Numbered from the stretch's first letter, positions 1 to 8,589 are shown. The stretch is DNA of 64,000 nt from CAYOSF01 sp964406605 (GCA_964406605.1 CAYOSF010000011.1:62001-126000); one strand, 5' to 3'. Translations and numbers: made by a program. The notes: generated by a model not told the origin, from the sequence alone.

Positions 1-107
1 ACCGGTGCGCAGCCACGCCCTCCTGCGAGGCGCCTTCATGGAGCGCGCCTACGTTCTGAGGCCGTCGGCCTGCAGCTAGTGGGTGTGGCCTTCGCCCGAG
101 CTCCGGC

Positions 108-494
108 CTAGTTCGGCCGGCGGGAAGGCAGCGCGCGACGAGGCGCCGGGGTGGCTCCGTCCTTGCCCAGTACCCCCGCCCGGGAGGCAACCAGCTTCTG
201 CGCTATGTTCTCGACCACGTCGTCCAGCCCCCGGCGGGGCACCGCCGGACGCGCGCAATTGAGGCAGGTGAGATCGCCATCCAGATCGATGCTCACATAT
301 CCGTGGCAGCGCGGGCACTGGGTAATCTCCGAATCGGGGCTGACCAGCGCTTGCTGCAGCATCTCGTCTATGTCAGGCAGCTCTTCCTTGCGCACGGGCT
401 CGTCTCCCCGGCTGGCAAGCTCCCGGTTGAGAGCGCCAACAAGAGGACGCAAGTCCGCATTCAGGGACACAACAAAGGAATAGCCCTTACTCAC
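108..494 (-). CDS. Zinc-ribbon protein of unknown function
   Basis: A 128-residue soluble protein of unknown role. Two cysteine pairs, C60-P-R-C63 and C77-L-N-C80, spaced as in zinc-ribbon knuckles, are the only recognisable element; the last 25 residues are rich in Pro, Arg and Ala and look disordered. The start is GTG. It has no Shine-Dalgarno sequence, but an extended -10 lies 8 bases upstream, so the message may be leaderless. It is transcribed away from holA and has no obvious operon partner. I do not recognise the family; a nucleic-acid or RNA-polymerase-associated role is common for such ribbons but is not shown here. Confidence 0.6.
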   Translation of the reverse strand: MSKGYSFVVSLNADLRPLVGALNRELASRGDEPVRKEELPDIDEMLQQALVSPDSEITQCPRCHGYVSIDLDGDLTCLNCARPAVPRRGLDDVVENIAQKLVASRAGVLGKDGATPAPRRALPSRRPN

Positions 495-501
495 ATCTCA
501 C

Positions 502-510
502 ATTGTACCA
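502..510 (-). promoter_or_regulatory. Extended -10 promoter (TGGTACAAT)
   Basis: On the minus strand the sequence TGG-TACAAT matches an extended -10 element (TGn plus 5 of 6 of TATAAT). The expected transcription start falls at or next to the GTG start of the zinc-ribbon gene, implying a leaderless mRNA. No good -35 is visible at 16-18 bp. Confidence 0.45.
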
Positions 511-850
511 TGAAGCGGCCTTCAGCCGTACGGACTGGCCGATCGAACCCCTCTGCGGCGTCCCTGACGTGCATGCGGGCGTCGGTTCGCCCGGCAGGAC
601 GCACGCATGCTACCCTCTACCAGGTGTTGCGCAGCGAAGCGAGCGAGACGCCCCGAGAACCCACGGCTCGCGGCGCGATCGTGGCCGGTGCGCAGACTGC
701 GTACCGGTCGCAGGAAGCGACTCACGCGAGCGCCTGGGGCTTAGCTCCTGCCGGGAGCGCGTATGGAAGTCGAACCAGCAAGTTCGCAAGAGGCCGCACG
801 GCGCCCGGTGGGCTCCACGCCGGCCGGGGCCACAAGGAAGACGTGAAACG

Positions 851-1957
851 ATGATAGCCGTTTTCTTCGGCAAGGATGACTTCTCCTCGCACGAGGCGCT
901 GTCCGCCCTCGCCAAGGAGCTCGACAGCGACGGCATGCTCGCGGACAACACCGTGGCGGTCGACGGAGCCGGTTCGCGCCCGGGCGAGCTGCTCGTGCTC
1001 TGCCAAACGGTACCGTTCCTGGGCGCCCATCGCCTCATCGTCGTGCGCGGGCTCCTGGCGCGATTCGAGGCTCCGGTCCGCGGGCGGCGGCGGAGGGCGC
1101 GCAAGACGGACTTGGGACCGTGGCAGACGTTCGTCGACGACCTGAAGCAGCTTCCGGAGAGCACGGCGCTCGTCTTTCTGGACGGCGAGCTACGCGCCGA
1201 CAACCCGCTGCTCCAGGCGCTCCGCCCCTTGTCCGACACCCGCGAGTTCAAGCCTCTTCCGCAGGGAGAGCTGGCGGGCTGGATAAGGCGGCGGGCTGAG
1301 CGCTCCGGCGTGGCGCTGGAGGCCCGAGCCATCGCGGCCCTGGCGGGCCTCGTAGGCAATCATCTCTGGACGCTGGACAGCGAGATCCAAAAACTGGCGA
1401 CGTACGCCGGGGACCGCCAGGTTACCGAGGAGGACGTCCGCTCCCTCGTCAGCCTGGCCCGCGAACCCAACGTGTTCGCCATGGCGGATGCCGTGATCGA
1501 AGGAAGGGTGCGGGACGCAGCCGATCTGCTGCAGCGTCTGCTCGCCGACGGCGAGGCACCCCAGCGTCTTCTCATGCTGGTCGCCCGCCAGTACCGGCTG
1601 CTCATTCTGACCAAGGAGCTGCTGGAACGGCGCGTCCGGCCGCCCGAGATCAGCGGCCGCCTGCAGGTGCAGGGCTTCGTCATTCAACGCCTGCTCAAGC
1701 AGGCGCCCGCGTATACGATCCAGCGGCTGCGTCAGGCGTACCGCCGGCTGCTGGAGGCGGACCTAAGCGTGAAGCGAGGCGTCTACGACGATGAAACGGC
1801 GCTCCAGCTCCTCCTCTTCGAGCTGGCGATCTCAGCGGGGACGCACCGACCAAGCGGTTCTACCCGTCAGGATGATAGACCGGGTTATAGCAGGCCGCAT
1901 GCTGGCCGGGGACCAACTCAGCAAGGGGCGGCGATGGCCCGTTCCGGCAGGCGCTGA
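851..1957 (+). CDS. holA: DNA polymerase III subunit delta (HolA)
   Basis: Clamp-loader delta subunit that opens the beta sliding clamp during replication. The protein begins MIAVFFGKDDF, the usual start of the family's AAA+-like N-terminal domain, and continues through the typical segments for domain II (LARFEAPVRG onward) and the helical C-terminal collar domain (LMLVARQYRLLI, about residue 240). The ATG is chosen because the family starts here and AAGGAAG lies about 10 bases upstream; the frame is open further upstream but that part has no family character. Length is 368 residues, slightly longer than usual. The last ~30 residues (after ELAISAG) are low-complexity and overlap the 3' end of the convergent ABC ATPase gene by 98 bp, so the tail is probably an extension created by loss of the original stop. 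Confidence 0.9.
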   Translation: MIAVFFGKDDFSSHEALSALAKELDSDGMLADNTVAVDGAGSRPGELLVLCQTVPFLGAHRLIVVRGLLARFEAPVRGRRRRARKTDLGPWQTFVDDLKQLPESTALVFLDGELRADNPLLQALRPLSDTREFKPLPQGELAGWIRRRAERSGVALEARAIAALAGLVGNHLWTLDSEIQKLATYAGDRQVTEEDVRSLVSLAREPNVFAMADAVIEGRVRDAADLLQRLLADGEAPQRLLMLVARQYRLLILTKELLERRVRPPEISGRLQVQGFVIQRLLKQAPAYTIQRLRQAYRRLLEADLSVKRGVYDDETALQLLLFELAISAGTHRPSGSTRQDDRPGYSRPHAGRGPTQQGAAMARSGRR

Positions 1958-2843
1958 TCGCCTTTCGACAGCGCGGCAAGAAGGCGCATTCGTCCGGCAG
2001 GTCCGTCATGTCGGGCGGCGAGCCCTTGATCGGCTCCAGCGGGCGCTTGGCCTCGTCGACGCGCGGCAGAGCGGCCATCAGCGACCACGTGTAGGGATGG
2101 CGAGGTGCCCGGAGGACGTCGCGAGCCGGGCCGCGCTCCGCGACGCGGCCGGCGTACATCACGACCACCTCGTCGGCCATCTGGGCCACGATCCCGAGGT
2201 CATGCGTGATAAGGAGAATGGAGATGTCCCGCTCCCGACGCAGACGTTCCAGTTCGCTGAGGATGCCGGCCTGGACCGTAACGTCGAGGGCGGAGGTGGG
2301 TTCGTCGGCGATGATCACCCTGGGGTTGAGCACGGTCGCGATGGCGATGATCACACGCTGACTCATGCCTCCGGAAAGCTGGAAAGGGTATTGCCTGGTG
2401 AGTTGCTCGGGGCCGGACAGGCCCACGCGCTCCAGCGCATCGTAGACCATTCGACGCGCCTCCCTCTTCGATACCCTCGTATGGGCGGTGATGATCTCCT
2501 CTACCTGCTCGCCGATGGATAGGACCGGGTTGAGGCCGCTTGCCGGGTCCTGAAAGATCATCGAGATCTCCCGTCCGCGGAGCCGGCGCAGCTCCCGTTC
2601 GCCGAGCGACAGCATGTCCTTTCCGTCGAAGCGAACCTCGCCGCGCACCACCCGTCCCGGATAGGGCAGGAGACCGAGGATGGCCAGGGCCGCTGTCGTC
2701 TTGCCGGAGCCGCTCTCGCCCACGAGCGTCAGGACGCTGCCCGGCCGGAGAGAGAAGCTGACGCCGTCCAGCGCCTTCACCAGCTTGGAGCGGCCGGCGT
2801 ATTCGGCGCAGAGGTCGCGGACTTCCAGGATAGGGTCGTTCAC
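1860..2843 (-). CDS. Oligopeptide/dipeptide ABC transporter ATP-binding protein (OppD/DppD type)
   Basis: Cytoplasmic ATPase subunit of a peptide or nickel/oligosaccharide-type ABC importer. Walker A GESGSGKTT is at residues 42-50, the Q-loop FQDP near 97, the ABC signature LSGGMSQ at 156-162, Walker B VIIADEP at 176-182, and the H-loop LLITHD near 218. The C-terminal region (HPYTWSLMAALP, then two conserved Cys in FLPRCRKAISAC) is the oligopeptide-transporter extension. The start is GTG with no clear ribosome site. It is 327 residues, normal for the family. No permease, binding protein or OppF partner lies next to it, so it is an orphan subunit here. It ends inside the tail of convergent holA. 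Confidence 0.88.
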   Translation of the reverse strand: MNDPILEVRDLCAEYAGRSKLVKALDGVSFSLRPGSVLTLVGESGSGKTTAALAILGLLPYPGRVVRGEVRFDGKDMLSLGERELRRLRGREISMIFQDPASGLNPVLSIGEQVEEIITAHTRVSKREARRMVYDALERVGLSGPEQLTRQYPFQLSGGMSQRVIIAIATVLNPRVIIADEPTSALDVTVQAGILSELERLRRERDISILLITHDLGIVAQMADEVVVMYAGRVAERGPARDVLRAPRHPYTWSLMAALPRVDEAKRPLEPIKGSPPDMTDLPDECAFLPRCRKAISACRNGPSPPLAELVPGQHAACYNPVYHPDG

Positions 2844-2906
2844 AATAGTGGGACGCGAGAACCGCGGGCCAGCAGACGTGCCGCCCCTTCAATACAACAC
2901 TGCCAT

Positions 2907-2912
2907 ATTATA
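2907..2912 (-). promoter_or_regulatory. Candidate -10 for the OppD-type gene
   Basis: A perfect TATAAT on the minus strand, about 64 bases before the GTG of the ABC ATPase gene and just after the lexA stop. No convincing -35 at 16-18 bp, so the call rests on the -10 and its position. Confidence 0.4.
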
Positions 2913-2944
2913 GCGGCAGCCGGCTGGGGAGAGACGCTTGCGAC

Positions 2945-3586
2945 CTACCCCCGGTGGCTGATGGTGGTGAGTACCCGGCCCTGGACCTCAACGTTGTCCG
3001 GGTCGGTGTAGATAGGCTCCATCGTGACGTTGGCGGGCTGCAGGCGAACCCGGTCGTCTTCCGTGAAGATCTTCTTGAGGGTTGCCTCACCCTCTCGTTT
3101 CAGCCAGGCAGCTACCATCTCCCCGTCATCGGCGGAGCTCGTCGCCTCCATGATCAGGATGTCGCCGTCGTTCACCAGGGCGTCGATCATGGAGGTGCCC
3201 TTCACCCGAAGCGCGAAGACCTGCTCCTTGCCTCCGGTCATCTCCTGCGTCACTTCCACCACGTTCCCGTAGTCGATGCCGGACCATGTGTCTGGTGTCG
3301 GCACCGGAATGGGCTGGCCGGCCGCGATGGTACCGATGATCGGCACCGGGATCGTGTGCGGGCGCCGGCCGCTGCCGTCCAGCAGCTCAATGGCACGCGA
3401 CACCTCTCGGTCGCGCCTGATGTGGCCGAGCCGCTCGAGCGCCTTCAGGTTGTAGTCGACCACAGAAGTGGAGCTGATCTTGCAGCCGATCTGGATGTCG
3501 CGGATGCTGGGCGGATAGTCCTTCTCGCGAATGAACCGACGCAGGAAATCCAGGATGGCTTGCTGCTTGGCTGACAGACCCTTCAT
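2945..3586 (-). CDS. lexA: LexA repressor, SOS response
   Basis: Transcriptional repressor of the SOS regulon that cleaves itself when RecA filaments form. The 213-residue product has the N-terminal winged helix (SAKQQAILDFLRRFI; recognition region SSTSVVDYNLKALERLG), the self-cleavage site Ala89-Gly90, and the S24-type catalytic dyad Ser132 (GTSM) and Lys171 (TLKKI). The ATG is chosen because it gives the canonical N-terminus and has GGAGGGAGAAGG just upstream; the open frame extends 65 codons further but that part is not LexA-like. A perfect LexA box 27 bases upstream of the start indicates autoregulation. Confidence 0.96.
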   Translation of the reverse strand: MKGLSAKQQAILDFLRRFIREKDYPPSIRDIQIGCKISSTSVVDYNLKALERLGHIRRDREVSRAIELLDGSGRRPHTIPVPIIGTIAAGQPIPVPTPDTWSGIDYGNVVEVTQEMTGGKEQVFALRVKGTSMIDALVNDGDILIMEATSSADDGEMVAAWLKREGEATLKKIFTEDDRVRLQPANVTMEPIYTDPDNVEVQGRVLTTISHRG

Positions 3587-3612
3587 GCCTTCTCCCTCCG
3601 ATCTTCTATTCG

Positions 3613-3624
3613 GAACGAGTGTTC
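3613..3624. promoter_or_regulatory. LexA box (GAAC-N4-GTTC)
   Basis: GAACGAGTGTTC is an exact match to the Gram-positive/Chloroflexota-type SOS operator (core GAAC-N4-GTTC). It sits 27-38 bases upstream of the lexA ATG, where it would cover the promoter, as expected for autorepression. Confidence 0.82.
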
Positions 3625-3899
3625 TGAAGCAACGATAGCATTGGCTTGGATGACTGTCAACCCCTTGCATTCGCCCTTCTTTCTCCCCGCGGTCTCGGCC
3701 GCCATCGCGGACCAAGGACGCGTCATGTTCCGCTGCGTCGGCGTGGCGCGGGAGACGGCATGCCCCACGCGCGGCCGGCATACGGGCTAGGACGCGGCTT
3801 CAGAGGCCGACGGGGCCGCTGGGCGTATCTGAGGAAGCATTGTGGGCGGCGTCCGGCCGATGATGCTCGGCCGCGTGCAGGACGGAGAGATGTGGGCCC

Positions 3900-4487
3900 C
3901 TACGGGCCCTGGGCGCACATGATGGAGGGGAAATCCTTCAGATGGTCCGGGTGCTCCGGACACTCCTCGAGCTGCTCCGCCTCTCTCACCGCATACAACG
4001 TGTACGTCGCGCCGTTGGAAGCGTACCAGTATCCGTTCGTGCCCGGATCTCCCAGGGGATCCTCAGGCAGCGGGTCCAGCACTTCCTTTAGAGCACAGCC
4101 CTCATCGGCGCCGATGAAGGCGCAGAGCGTCTGGATATTGCCTTGGGTATTCGGGTAGCCGCCGTGCTCGTCACGGTACACCTCCAGCGCCTCCTTGATC
4201 TTCGCCAGATCCTGCAGGCGGATCACATCGCGGTCGGCGTCTCCGGTGAGCGCCGCCATGGTGGCAGTCGCTTGCTCCGGTGCGATCGTCGGGGAAGGCC
4301 CGGGCGTGGACGTGGGCCCCGGCGTGAACGGGGTTGCGGTGGCCACTTCGACAGGCGTCGACTGGGCGAGCGGTTTTACCTCCTCGCGACCGCACAGCTC
4401 AACGAAAATGATGACCAGCACCACCACGCCCAGCGCTGCGACTGGAAGCGCGGCTCTCAGGTCGATACGAACGGAGCGACCAGCCAT
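3900..4487 (-). CDS. Membrane-anchored protein with pseudopilin GspG-like C-terminal domain
   Basis: A 195-residue protein with an N-terminal membrane helix (residues about 12-32), a Thr/Pro-rich linker (TPGPTSTPGPSPT) and a C-terminal domain with the pattern of type II secretion pseudopilins: DLAKIKEALEVYRDEHGGYP, then four Cys and a GTNGYWYASNG segment. The usual prepilin peptidase motif (GFTLIE) is absent, so this is probably an anchored extracellular domain and not an assembled pilin. The start chosen (MAGRSVRID) follows a GGAG element and gives a normal membrane anchor. The flanking genes give no functional hint. Confidence 0.6.
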   Translation of the reverse strand: MAGRSVRIDLRAALPVAALGVVVLVIIFVELCGREEVKPLAQSTPVEVATATPFTPGPTSTPGPSPTIAPEQATATMAALTGDADRDVIRLQDLAKIKEALEVYRDEHGGYPNTQGNIQTLCAFIGADEGCALKEVLDPLPEDPLGDPGTNGYWYASNGATYTLYAVREAEQLEECPEHPDHLKDFPSIMCAQGP

Positions 4488-4772
4488 CGCCCTAGCGCTC
4501 CGATGCCAACTGTCCGCGTCCGTGCATTGGCTCATGATAGGAGCAGGCGGGGCCAACAGGCAACAGGGAGCGCTGCTCCGAATAGCCGCGCGGCTTGTCC
4601 GTGCGCGTCCCCGCCGCTACGCTGGTGACACTCCGAGAGGAAGGAATCGTAGTGGGGCCGCGGGAAAGCGGACGAATCCTCGCCTGCAGCGCGGTCCCGG
4701 CAGGCGACGCGCCGCTCCAAGTGTGACGCGGAAGGAGACCACGCGGATCTGCCTTGCCCTGGGCACGCAGGA

Positions 4773-5243
4773 ATGATGTTCGGGAGGCGCGAGTGGTCGA
4801 TTGCGGCCCTGCTGGCCGTTGCCGGCGCGGCTCTGCTGTCCGGCATCGCCTGCACCGAGCGCGGCGACGGGGAGTCGGCCGCGTTCACGGTGACGCCGAC
4901 TATGGTTCGGGAGCCGACGGCGAATCCCGCCCCGCCGGGCGGCGACCCAGGCGTGACGGTGCGCAACGTCGTTCTGGCGTGTCGCGAGAAGGACGGCGAC
5001 CGGCTGCGGAGCTTCGTCGCCGTCCCGGTTCCGGAGCAGGAGTTGGAGGCCTTGTTCGCCCGCGGATCGGACGTGAGGCTGCTCAGCCAGACCGTCCCCC
5101 AGACGGAGGATCAGCAGGCCACCGTGATGGTGCGCCTGAGCGTACAGCGGGATGGGGAGGAGGAGCTTGTCCAACGGACTTGGGACCTGGAACAGGGAAC
5201 GGACGGCGTCTGGCGGCTGACCGCCCTACCGGACTGCTACTGA
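4773..5243 (+). CDS. Lipoprotein of unknown function
   Basis: A 156-residue secreted lipoprotein. The N-terminus has Arg residues, a hydrophobic stretch (IAALLAVAGAALL) and a lipobox LSGIAC, predicting lipidation of Cys27. A short Thr/Pro linker is followed by a compact domain (VRNVVLACREKDGDRLRSFV ... WRLTALPDC) resembling the small alpha/beta folds often seen in exported proteins with DUF4878/NTF2-like topology; that resemblance is weak. No operon partners. Confidence 0.6.
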   Translation: MMFGRREWSIAALLAVAGAALLSGIACTERGDGESAAFTVTPTMVREPTANPAPPGGDPGVTVRNVVLACREKDGDRLRSFVAVPVPEQELEALFARGSDVRLLSQTVPQTEDQQATVMVRLSVQRDGEEELVQRTWDLEQGTDGVWRLTALPDCY

Positions 5244-5325
5244 GCAACGCATTGGACACCGGGCCGATGAGCCCGACGGCGACAAGCTGATAGTGCTAGA
5301 CCCAATGGCTTGTCCGCAACTCGTA

Positions 5326-5347
5326 GCGGCGACCTTCAGGTCGCCAC
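5326..5347. repeat. 22-bp palindromic intergenic repeat, copy 1
   Basis: The 22-mer starting GCGGCGACCTTCAGGTCGCC is found identically at 7701-7722. Its core GCGACCT-TC-AGGTCGC is a perfect inverted repeat with a 2-base loop. Both copies lie about 150 bp upstream of a plus-strand gene. Confidence 0.7.
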
Positions 5348-5491
5348 TCGTAGTGCAAGCGGCGAGGGCACCTTCTCCGGCGCAAGTGAAACGATGCAGT
5401 TGCCTGCGATCGCTCAACAGCGCGTGAAGCCAAGTCATTCGCGACCACAAGACTGCCCACAGGAGAGGAACATGAGAGGAGGAACAGAGGC

Positions 5492-6271
5492 ATGGAACTG
5501 AAGGACACGACCGCCCTGGTCACGGGTGGAGCGCGGGGGATCGGGCGGGGAGTCGTGCAGGCCCTGGCCCACGAGGGCGTCAACGTCGCCATCGCCGACC
5601 TGCCGTCCGTGCAGGAGGATATGGAAGAGACCAAGAAGCTGGCCGAGGCGGAGGGCGTCGAGGCCATCTTGATCAACTGCGACGTGCGAGAATGGTCGCA
5701 GGTGTCGGCGATGGTGCAGGCAACGCTGGACCGCTTCGGGCGCCTCGACATCCTGGTGAACAACGCGGGCGTCATCCGCGTCGCCCCCGTGGTTGTATTG
5801 GCCGAGGAGGACTGGGACCTGGTGATGGCCGTCAACCTCAAGGGCACCTTCCTCTGCAGCAAGGCGGTGATACCTCACATGACGGAGCGGCGCTCGGGCC
5901 GGATCGTCAACATGTCGTCGCAGGCGGGCAAGCGGGGCCAGCCGGCGATCTCCCACTACTGCACGTCCAAGTTCGGCATCATCGGGTTCACGCAGTCGCT
6001 CGCCCGCGAATTGGGCCCGTCGAACATCACGGTGAACGCCGTCTGCCCGGGCGAAGTGGACACGGCGATGTGGCGCGAACACCTGCTGCCCGCGCTCAGC
6101 CTGGGCGGGGGAACGCCGGAGGAGGCGTGGCAGAAGTGGATCCAGGACCGTGTGCCGCTCGGCCGTCCGCAGACCGTGGAGGACATGGGCGAGGCGGTGG
6201 TCTTCCTCTGCCGTGCCGAGAACATCAGCGGCGAGGCGCTCAACGTCACCGGCGGCAGCGAGATGGGCTAG
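5492..6271 (+). CDS. SDR family NAD(P)-dependent oxidoreductase
   Basis: Classical short-chain dehydrogenase/reductase of 259 residues, cytosolic. The cofactor motif TGGARGIG is at residues 11-18, NNAG near 89, the catalytic Ser within NMSSQAG, and the YxxxK pair in SHYCTSKFG. The C-terminal pattern (CPGEVDTAMW, then SGEALNVTGGSEMG) resembles sorbitol-6-phosphate or 3-oxoacyl-reductase-like members; the substrate cannot be read. A strong ribosome site (GAGGAGGAA) precedes the ATG. It converges on the DipZ-like gene with a 4-bp overlap. Confidence 0.88.
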   Translation: MELKDTTALVTGGARGIGRGVVQALAHEGVNVAIADLPSVQEDMEETKKLAEAEGVEAILINCDVREWSQVSAMVQATLDRFGRLDILVNNAGVIRVAPVVVLAEEDWDLVMAVNLKGTFLCSKAVIPHMTERRSGRIVNMSSQAGKRGQPAISHYCTSKFGIIGFTQSLARELGPSNITVNAVCPGEVDTAMWREHLLPALSLGGGTPEEAWQKWIQDRVPLGRPQTVEDMGEAVVFLCRAENISGEALNVTGGSEMG

Positions 6272-7314
6272 GGGGATCCGGGTTCGCCTTCGGCTTCGGC
6301 CTGAGCCCCAGGCACCAGGCAGGACACGAAGCTGAAGGCGTAGAGCGCCACGCCGTCATCGCTGGTGACCAGCGTGAGTTCGTGGGTGTCGATCTCGCGG
6401 TTGCTCACGATGCGGTACATCCGCGGCCTGTCGACCGTCACCACGGCGCGGCCTTCCTCCACCCGCGCGTCCTCGCCGGCGTCCTCGGCGGGCAGGGGCG
6501 CGCCGTCCTGCAGCACCTCGATGCGGGCGTCGCCGCCGGCCAGCGGCGGGTGCATGACCAGGTTCACCTCCTTCGCCATGTAGCGGACGTGTAGCCTGCT
6601 CTCCCCGGTCGCGCCGACGGGCCGCGCCGCGCTCTCGCCGGTGAACTGCCAGTCTCCCTCCAGGTAGAAGTAGCCCTCGGCGTGCTTGTCGACGTCGCGG
6701 TAGGTGGCGGGCCTGTCCGGGACGATGCCCACGGGGTTGCCGATGCGGCCCCGGCGGTAGCCGAGGTACAGCTCCGGTGTCACCCGATAGCAGACGGCGC
6801 CCGGAGCGTCCATGTCCAGCACCGGCTCGACGAGGCCGGGCAGGAGGACCTCGGGGAATGCCTCGCGTATCAACGTCTGGATGGCAGTCTCCGTCGCGCC
6901 GTAGCCGCCCGCGCCGAACTGGTAGTAGCGCAGGTTCCCCTCCCTATCAATGAGGTACTCGGCCGGCCAGAAGCGGTTGGCGTAGGCCTTGAGAAAAGCG
7001 TAGTCGTTGTCGATGACGATGGAATACTCCAGGCCGTGCTCGGCGATGGCCCGCCGGACGTGGTCGGCGTTGTGGGCGAAGGAGAACTCCGGGGCGTGCA
7101 CGCCCACGACGAAGAGGCCGTGGTCCTTGTAGCGCCGGTGCCATTCCTGCACGTAGGGGAGGGTGCGCAGGCAGTCGGCGCAGGTGTAGTCCCAGAAATC
7201 GATGAGCACCGGCCGGCCGCGCAGGTCGGCCAGCTTGGTGGGAGTGCCCTGGAGCCAGGCGATGCCGGCCGGGAACTCGGGGGCCTGGATCTGTGGTTGC
7301 TCGGGTTGGGTCAT
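6268..7314 (-). CDS. Thioredoxin-like/redoxin protein, DipZ-type
   Basis: A 348-residue protein combining an N-terminal TlpA/AhpC-TSA-type redoxin domain (DLRGRPVLIDFWDYTCADCLRT, redox pair C-A-D-C) with a C-terminal beta-sandwich module (EGDWQFTGESA ... VNLVMHPP) like that following the thioredoxin domain of mycobacterial DipZ. It lacks the CcdA-like membrane part of full DipZ and shows no signal peptide, so the site of action is uncertain. Two in-frame ATGs are 12 bases apart (7326 and 7314); neither has a good ribosome site. Probably a thiol-disulfide oxidoreductase. Confidence 0.78.
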   Translation of the reverse strand: MTQPEQPQIQAPEFPAGIAWLQGTPTKLADLRGRPVLIDFWDYTCADCLRTLPYVQEWHRRYKDHGLFVVGVHAPEFSFAHNADHVRRAIAEHGLEYSIVIDNDYAFLKAYANRFWPAEYLIDREGNLRYYQFGAGGYGATETAIQTLIREAFPEVLLPGLVEPVLDMDAPGAVCYRVTPELYLGYRRGRIGNPVGIVPDRPATYRDVDKHAEGYFYLEGDWQFTGESAARPVGATGESRLHVRYMAKEVNLVMHPPLAGGDARIEVLQDGAPLPAEDAGEDARVEEGRAVVTVDRPRMYRIVSNREIDTHELTLVTSDDGVALYAFSFVSCLVPGAQAEAEGEPGSP

Positions 7315-7849
7315 GGCGGGGTTCATTGTAACGGGCGTGGTGCTTGGGTGACAGGCGGAAAGCGGGATTGGGAGAGATCGCTCGGAGCGGCGGACCTTGG
7401 GGCCCGTCCGGCCCAACCTTTGACCTCCCACTCTTACCCCGGCCTGCCGGTGGGCCCTCGCCCGCGAGCGGGAGAGGGGCTTGGGGTGAGGGTGAGACCA
7501 TGCTACACCACCAGACCCTTCGCTTCGCTCAGGGTGACATGGGCCGGCGTCCTGCACGCGGATCGGCCAGCGCAGGAGCCGACCTCCGCGGCATGGATGG
7601 ATCCGCCCCTCGCAGAAGCCCGGCGCGGACAGACCTCAAGGGCTGTCCGTACGAGCTCCAAGTCTGCGGCTGCGAGTCAAATGACCTATCCGTCCTCGTG
7701 GCGGCGACCTTCAGGTCGCCACCGGCAATCCGCACGTTGATGACAGCGCTTCGAAACCTACTCAAAGCCCCGCAACCGCGAGCGATCGCTCCGGGAGGCA
7801 ATTGGAGCGCGGAGTGCCCTATCATGAGGGAAAAAGGAGGTGCGGTCGC
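7315..7849. other. Intergenic region with dispersed repeats
   Basis: No convincing gene. It holds the 22-bp palindrome at 7701 and, at 7514-7532, the minus-strand 19-mer CTGAGCGAAGCGAAGGGTC, which recurs with one change at 24583-24601; a related CAGCCTGTCGAAGGGTC lies at 8341. Such elements are typical dispersed intergenic repeats of uncultured Chloroflexota. Confidence 0.5.
7701..7722. repeat. 22-bp palindromic intergenic repeat, copy 2
   Basis: Identical to 5326-5347 (core GCGACCTTCAGGTCGC). This copy lies 128 bp before the next plus-strand gene. Confidence 0.7.
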
Positions 7850-8308
7850 ATGCCGGAGCAGGGGCCACCCGAACAGATCGAGCCGCAGTCGCTGGGCGAC
7901 TACCTGGAGGTGATGAGCAAGGCCGTGTTCCAGAGCGGGATGTCCTGGCGCGTGGTCGAGTCGAAATGGCCGGGCATCCGCGAGGCCTTTCGCGGCTTCG
8001 ACGCGCAGGCCGTCGCCGCGATGGGCGACCGAGAGGTCAACGAGCTTGCGCAGGACACGCGCGTGATCCGCAACCGACGCAAGCTGGAGGCCATCGTCGG
8101 CAACGCGAACCGGATGGTGGAGCTGGAGGCCGAGCACGGCTCGTTCCGGCAGTACCTCCGCTCCCACGGCGGCTTCGACGCGACGGTCGCGGACCTGCGC
8201 AAGCAGTTCAAGTTCCTGGGCGAGATGGGCTGCTACTACTTCCTCTACGTCGTGGGCGAGGAGGTGCCCCCGCACGAGGAGTGGCAGGCGTCACGCGGTC
8301 GGAAGTGA
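7850..8308 (+). CDS. DNA-3-methyladenine glycosylase I (Tag)-like protein, short form
   Basis: Helix-hairpin-helix base-excision enzyme family. The 152-residue product matches the middle of Tag proteins: AVFQSGMSW, then IREAFRGFD, VNELAQDTRVIRNRRKLEA and FKFLGEMGCYYFLYVVG. The usual N-terminal segment with the first zinc ligands (RCPWA...YHDxEWG) is missing, so it is shorter than the ~190-residue norm and may lack zinc binding; activity is therefore uncertain. The ATG has a near-perfect AGGAGGTG 8 bases upstream. Monocistronic. Confidence 0.75.
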   Translation: MPEQGPPEQIEPQSLGDYLEVMSKAVFQSGMSWRVVESKWPGIREAFRGFDAQAVAAMGDREVNELAQDTRVIRNRRKLEAIVGNANRMVELEAEHGSFRQYLRSHGGFDATVADLRKQFKFLGEMGCYYFLYVVGEEVPPHEEWQASRGRK

Positions 8309-8494
8309 GTGAGGCGGAGCGCCGCGCCCGATGCCACCCTCAGCCTGTCGAAGGGTCGCGCCCGGCGGCGTGTGGCAAAGCGTCATGCCCTTGTCGTCTT
8401 CGCACGACGCGTGGTCGTACCAGCAGGAGCACCTAGGGATAACGAGCAATGCAGTGCCGAGGCGAACAAACGTGCGCTTCCGCGCAAGCAGCCC

Positions 8495-8523
8495 TTGACA
8501 TAGCACACATGTTCGTCTATGGT
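8495..8523 (+). promoter_or_regulatory. Sigma-70-type promoter for the HD gene pair
   Basis: Perfect -35 TTGACA (8495-8500), 17-bp spacer, -10 TATGGT (8518-8523, 4 of 6). The predicted start near 8530 leaves a ~60-base leader before the HD gene ATG. Confidence 0.7.
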
Positions 8524-8589
8524 ACGTCTTGAGTGTTAAAGGGCTAAGCCATTGTGCCTTTCTCTCGAGTCATATAGGATGGCTCCGGG

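Noticed and set aside
2907..2945. Bidirectional promoter between lexA and the ABC ATPase gene
   Set aside because: Both genes are on the minus strand; only a -10 for the ATPase gene is supported.
4754..5290. 178-codon plus-strand frame
   Set aside because: Alternative frame over the lipoprotein gene, which has a proper signal peptide and lipobox.
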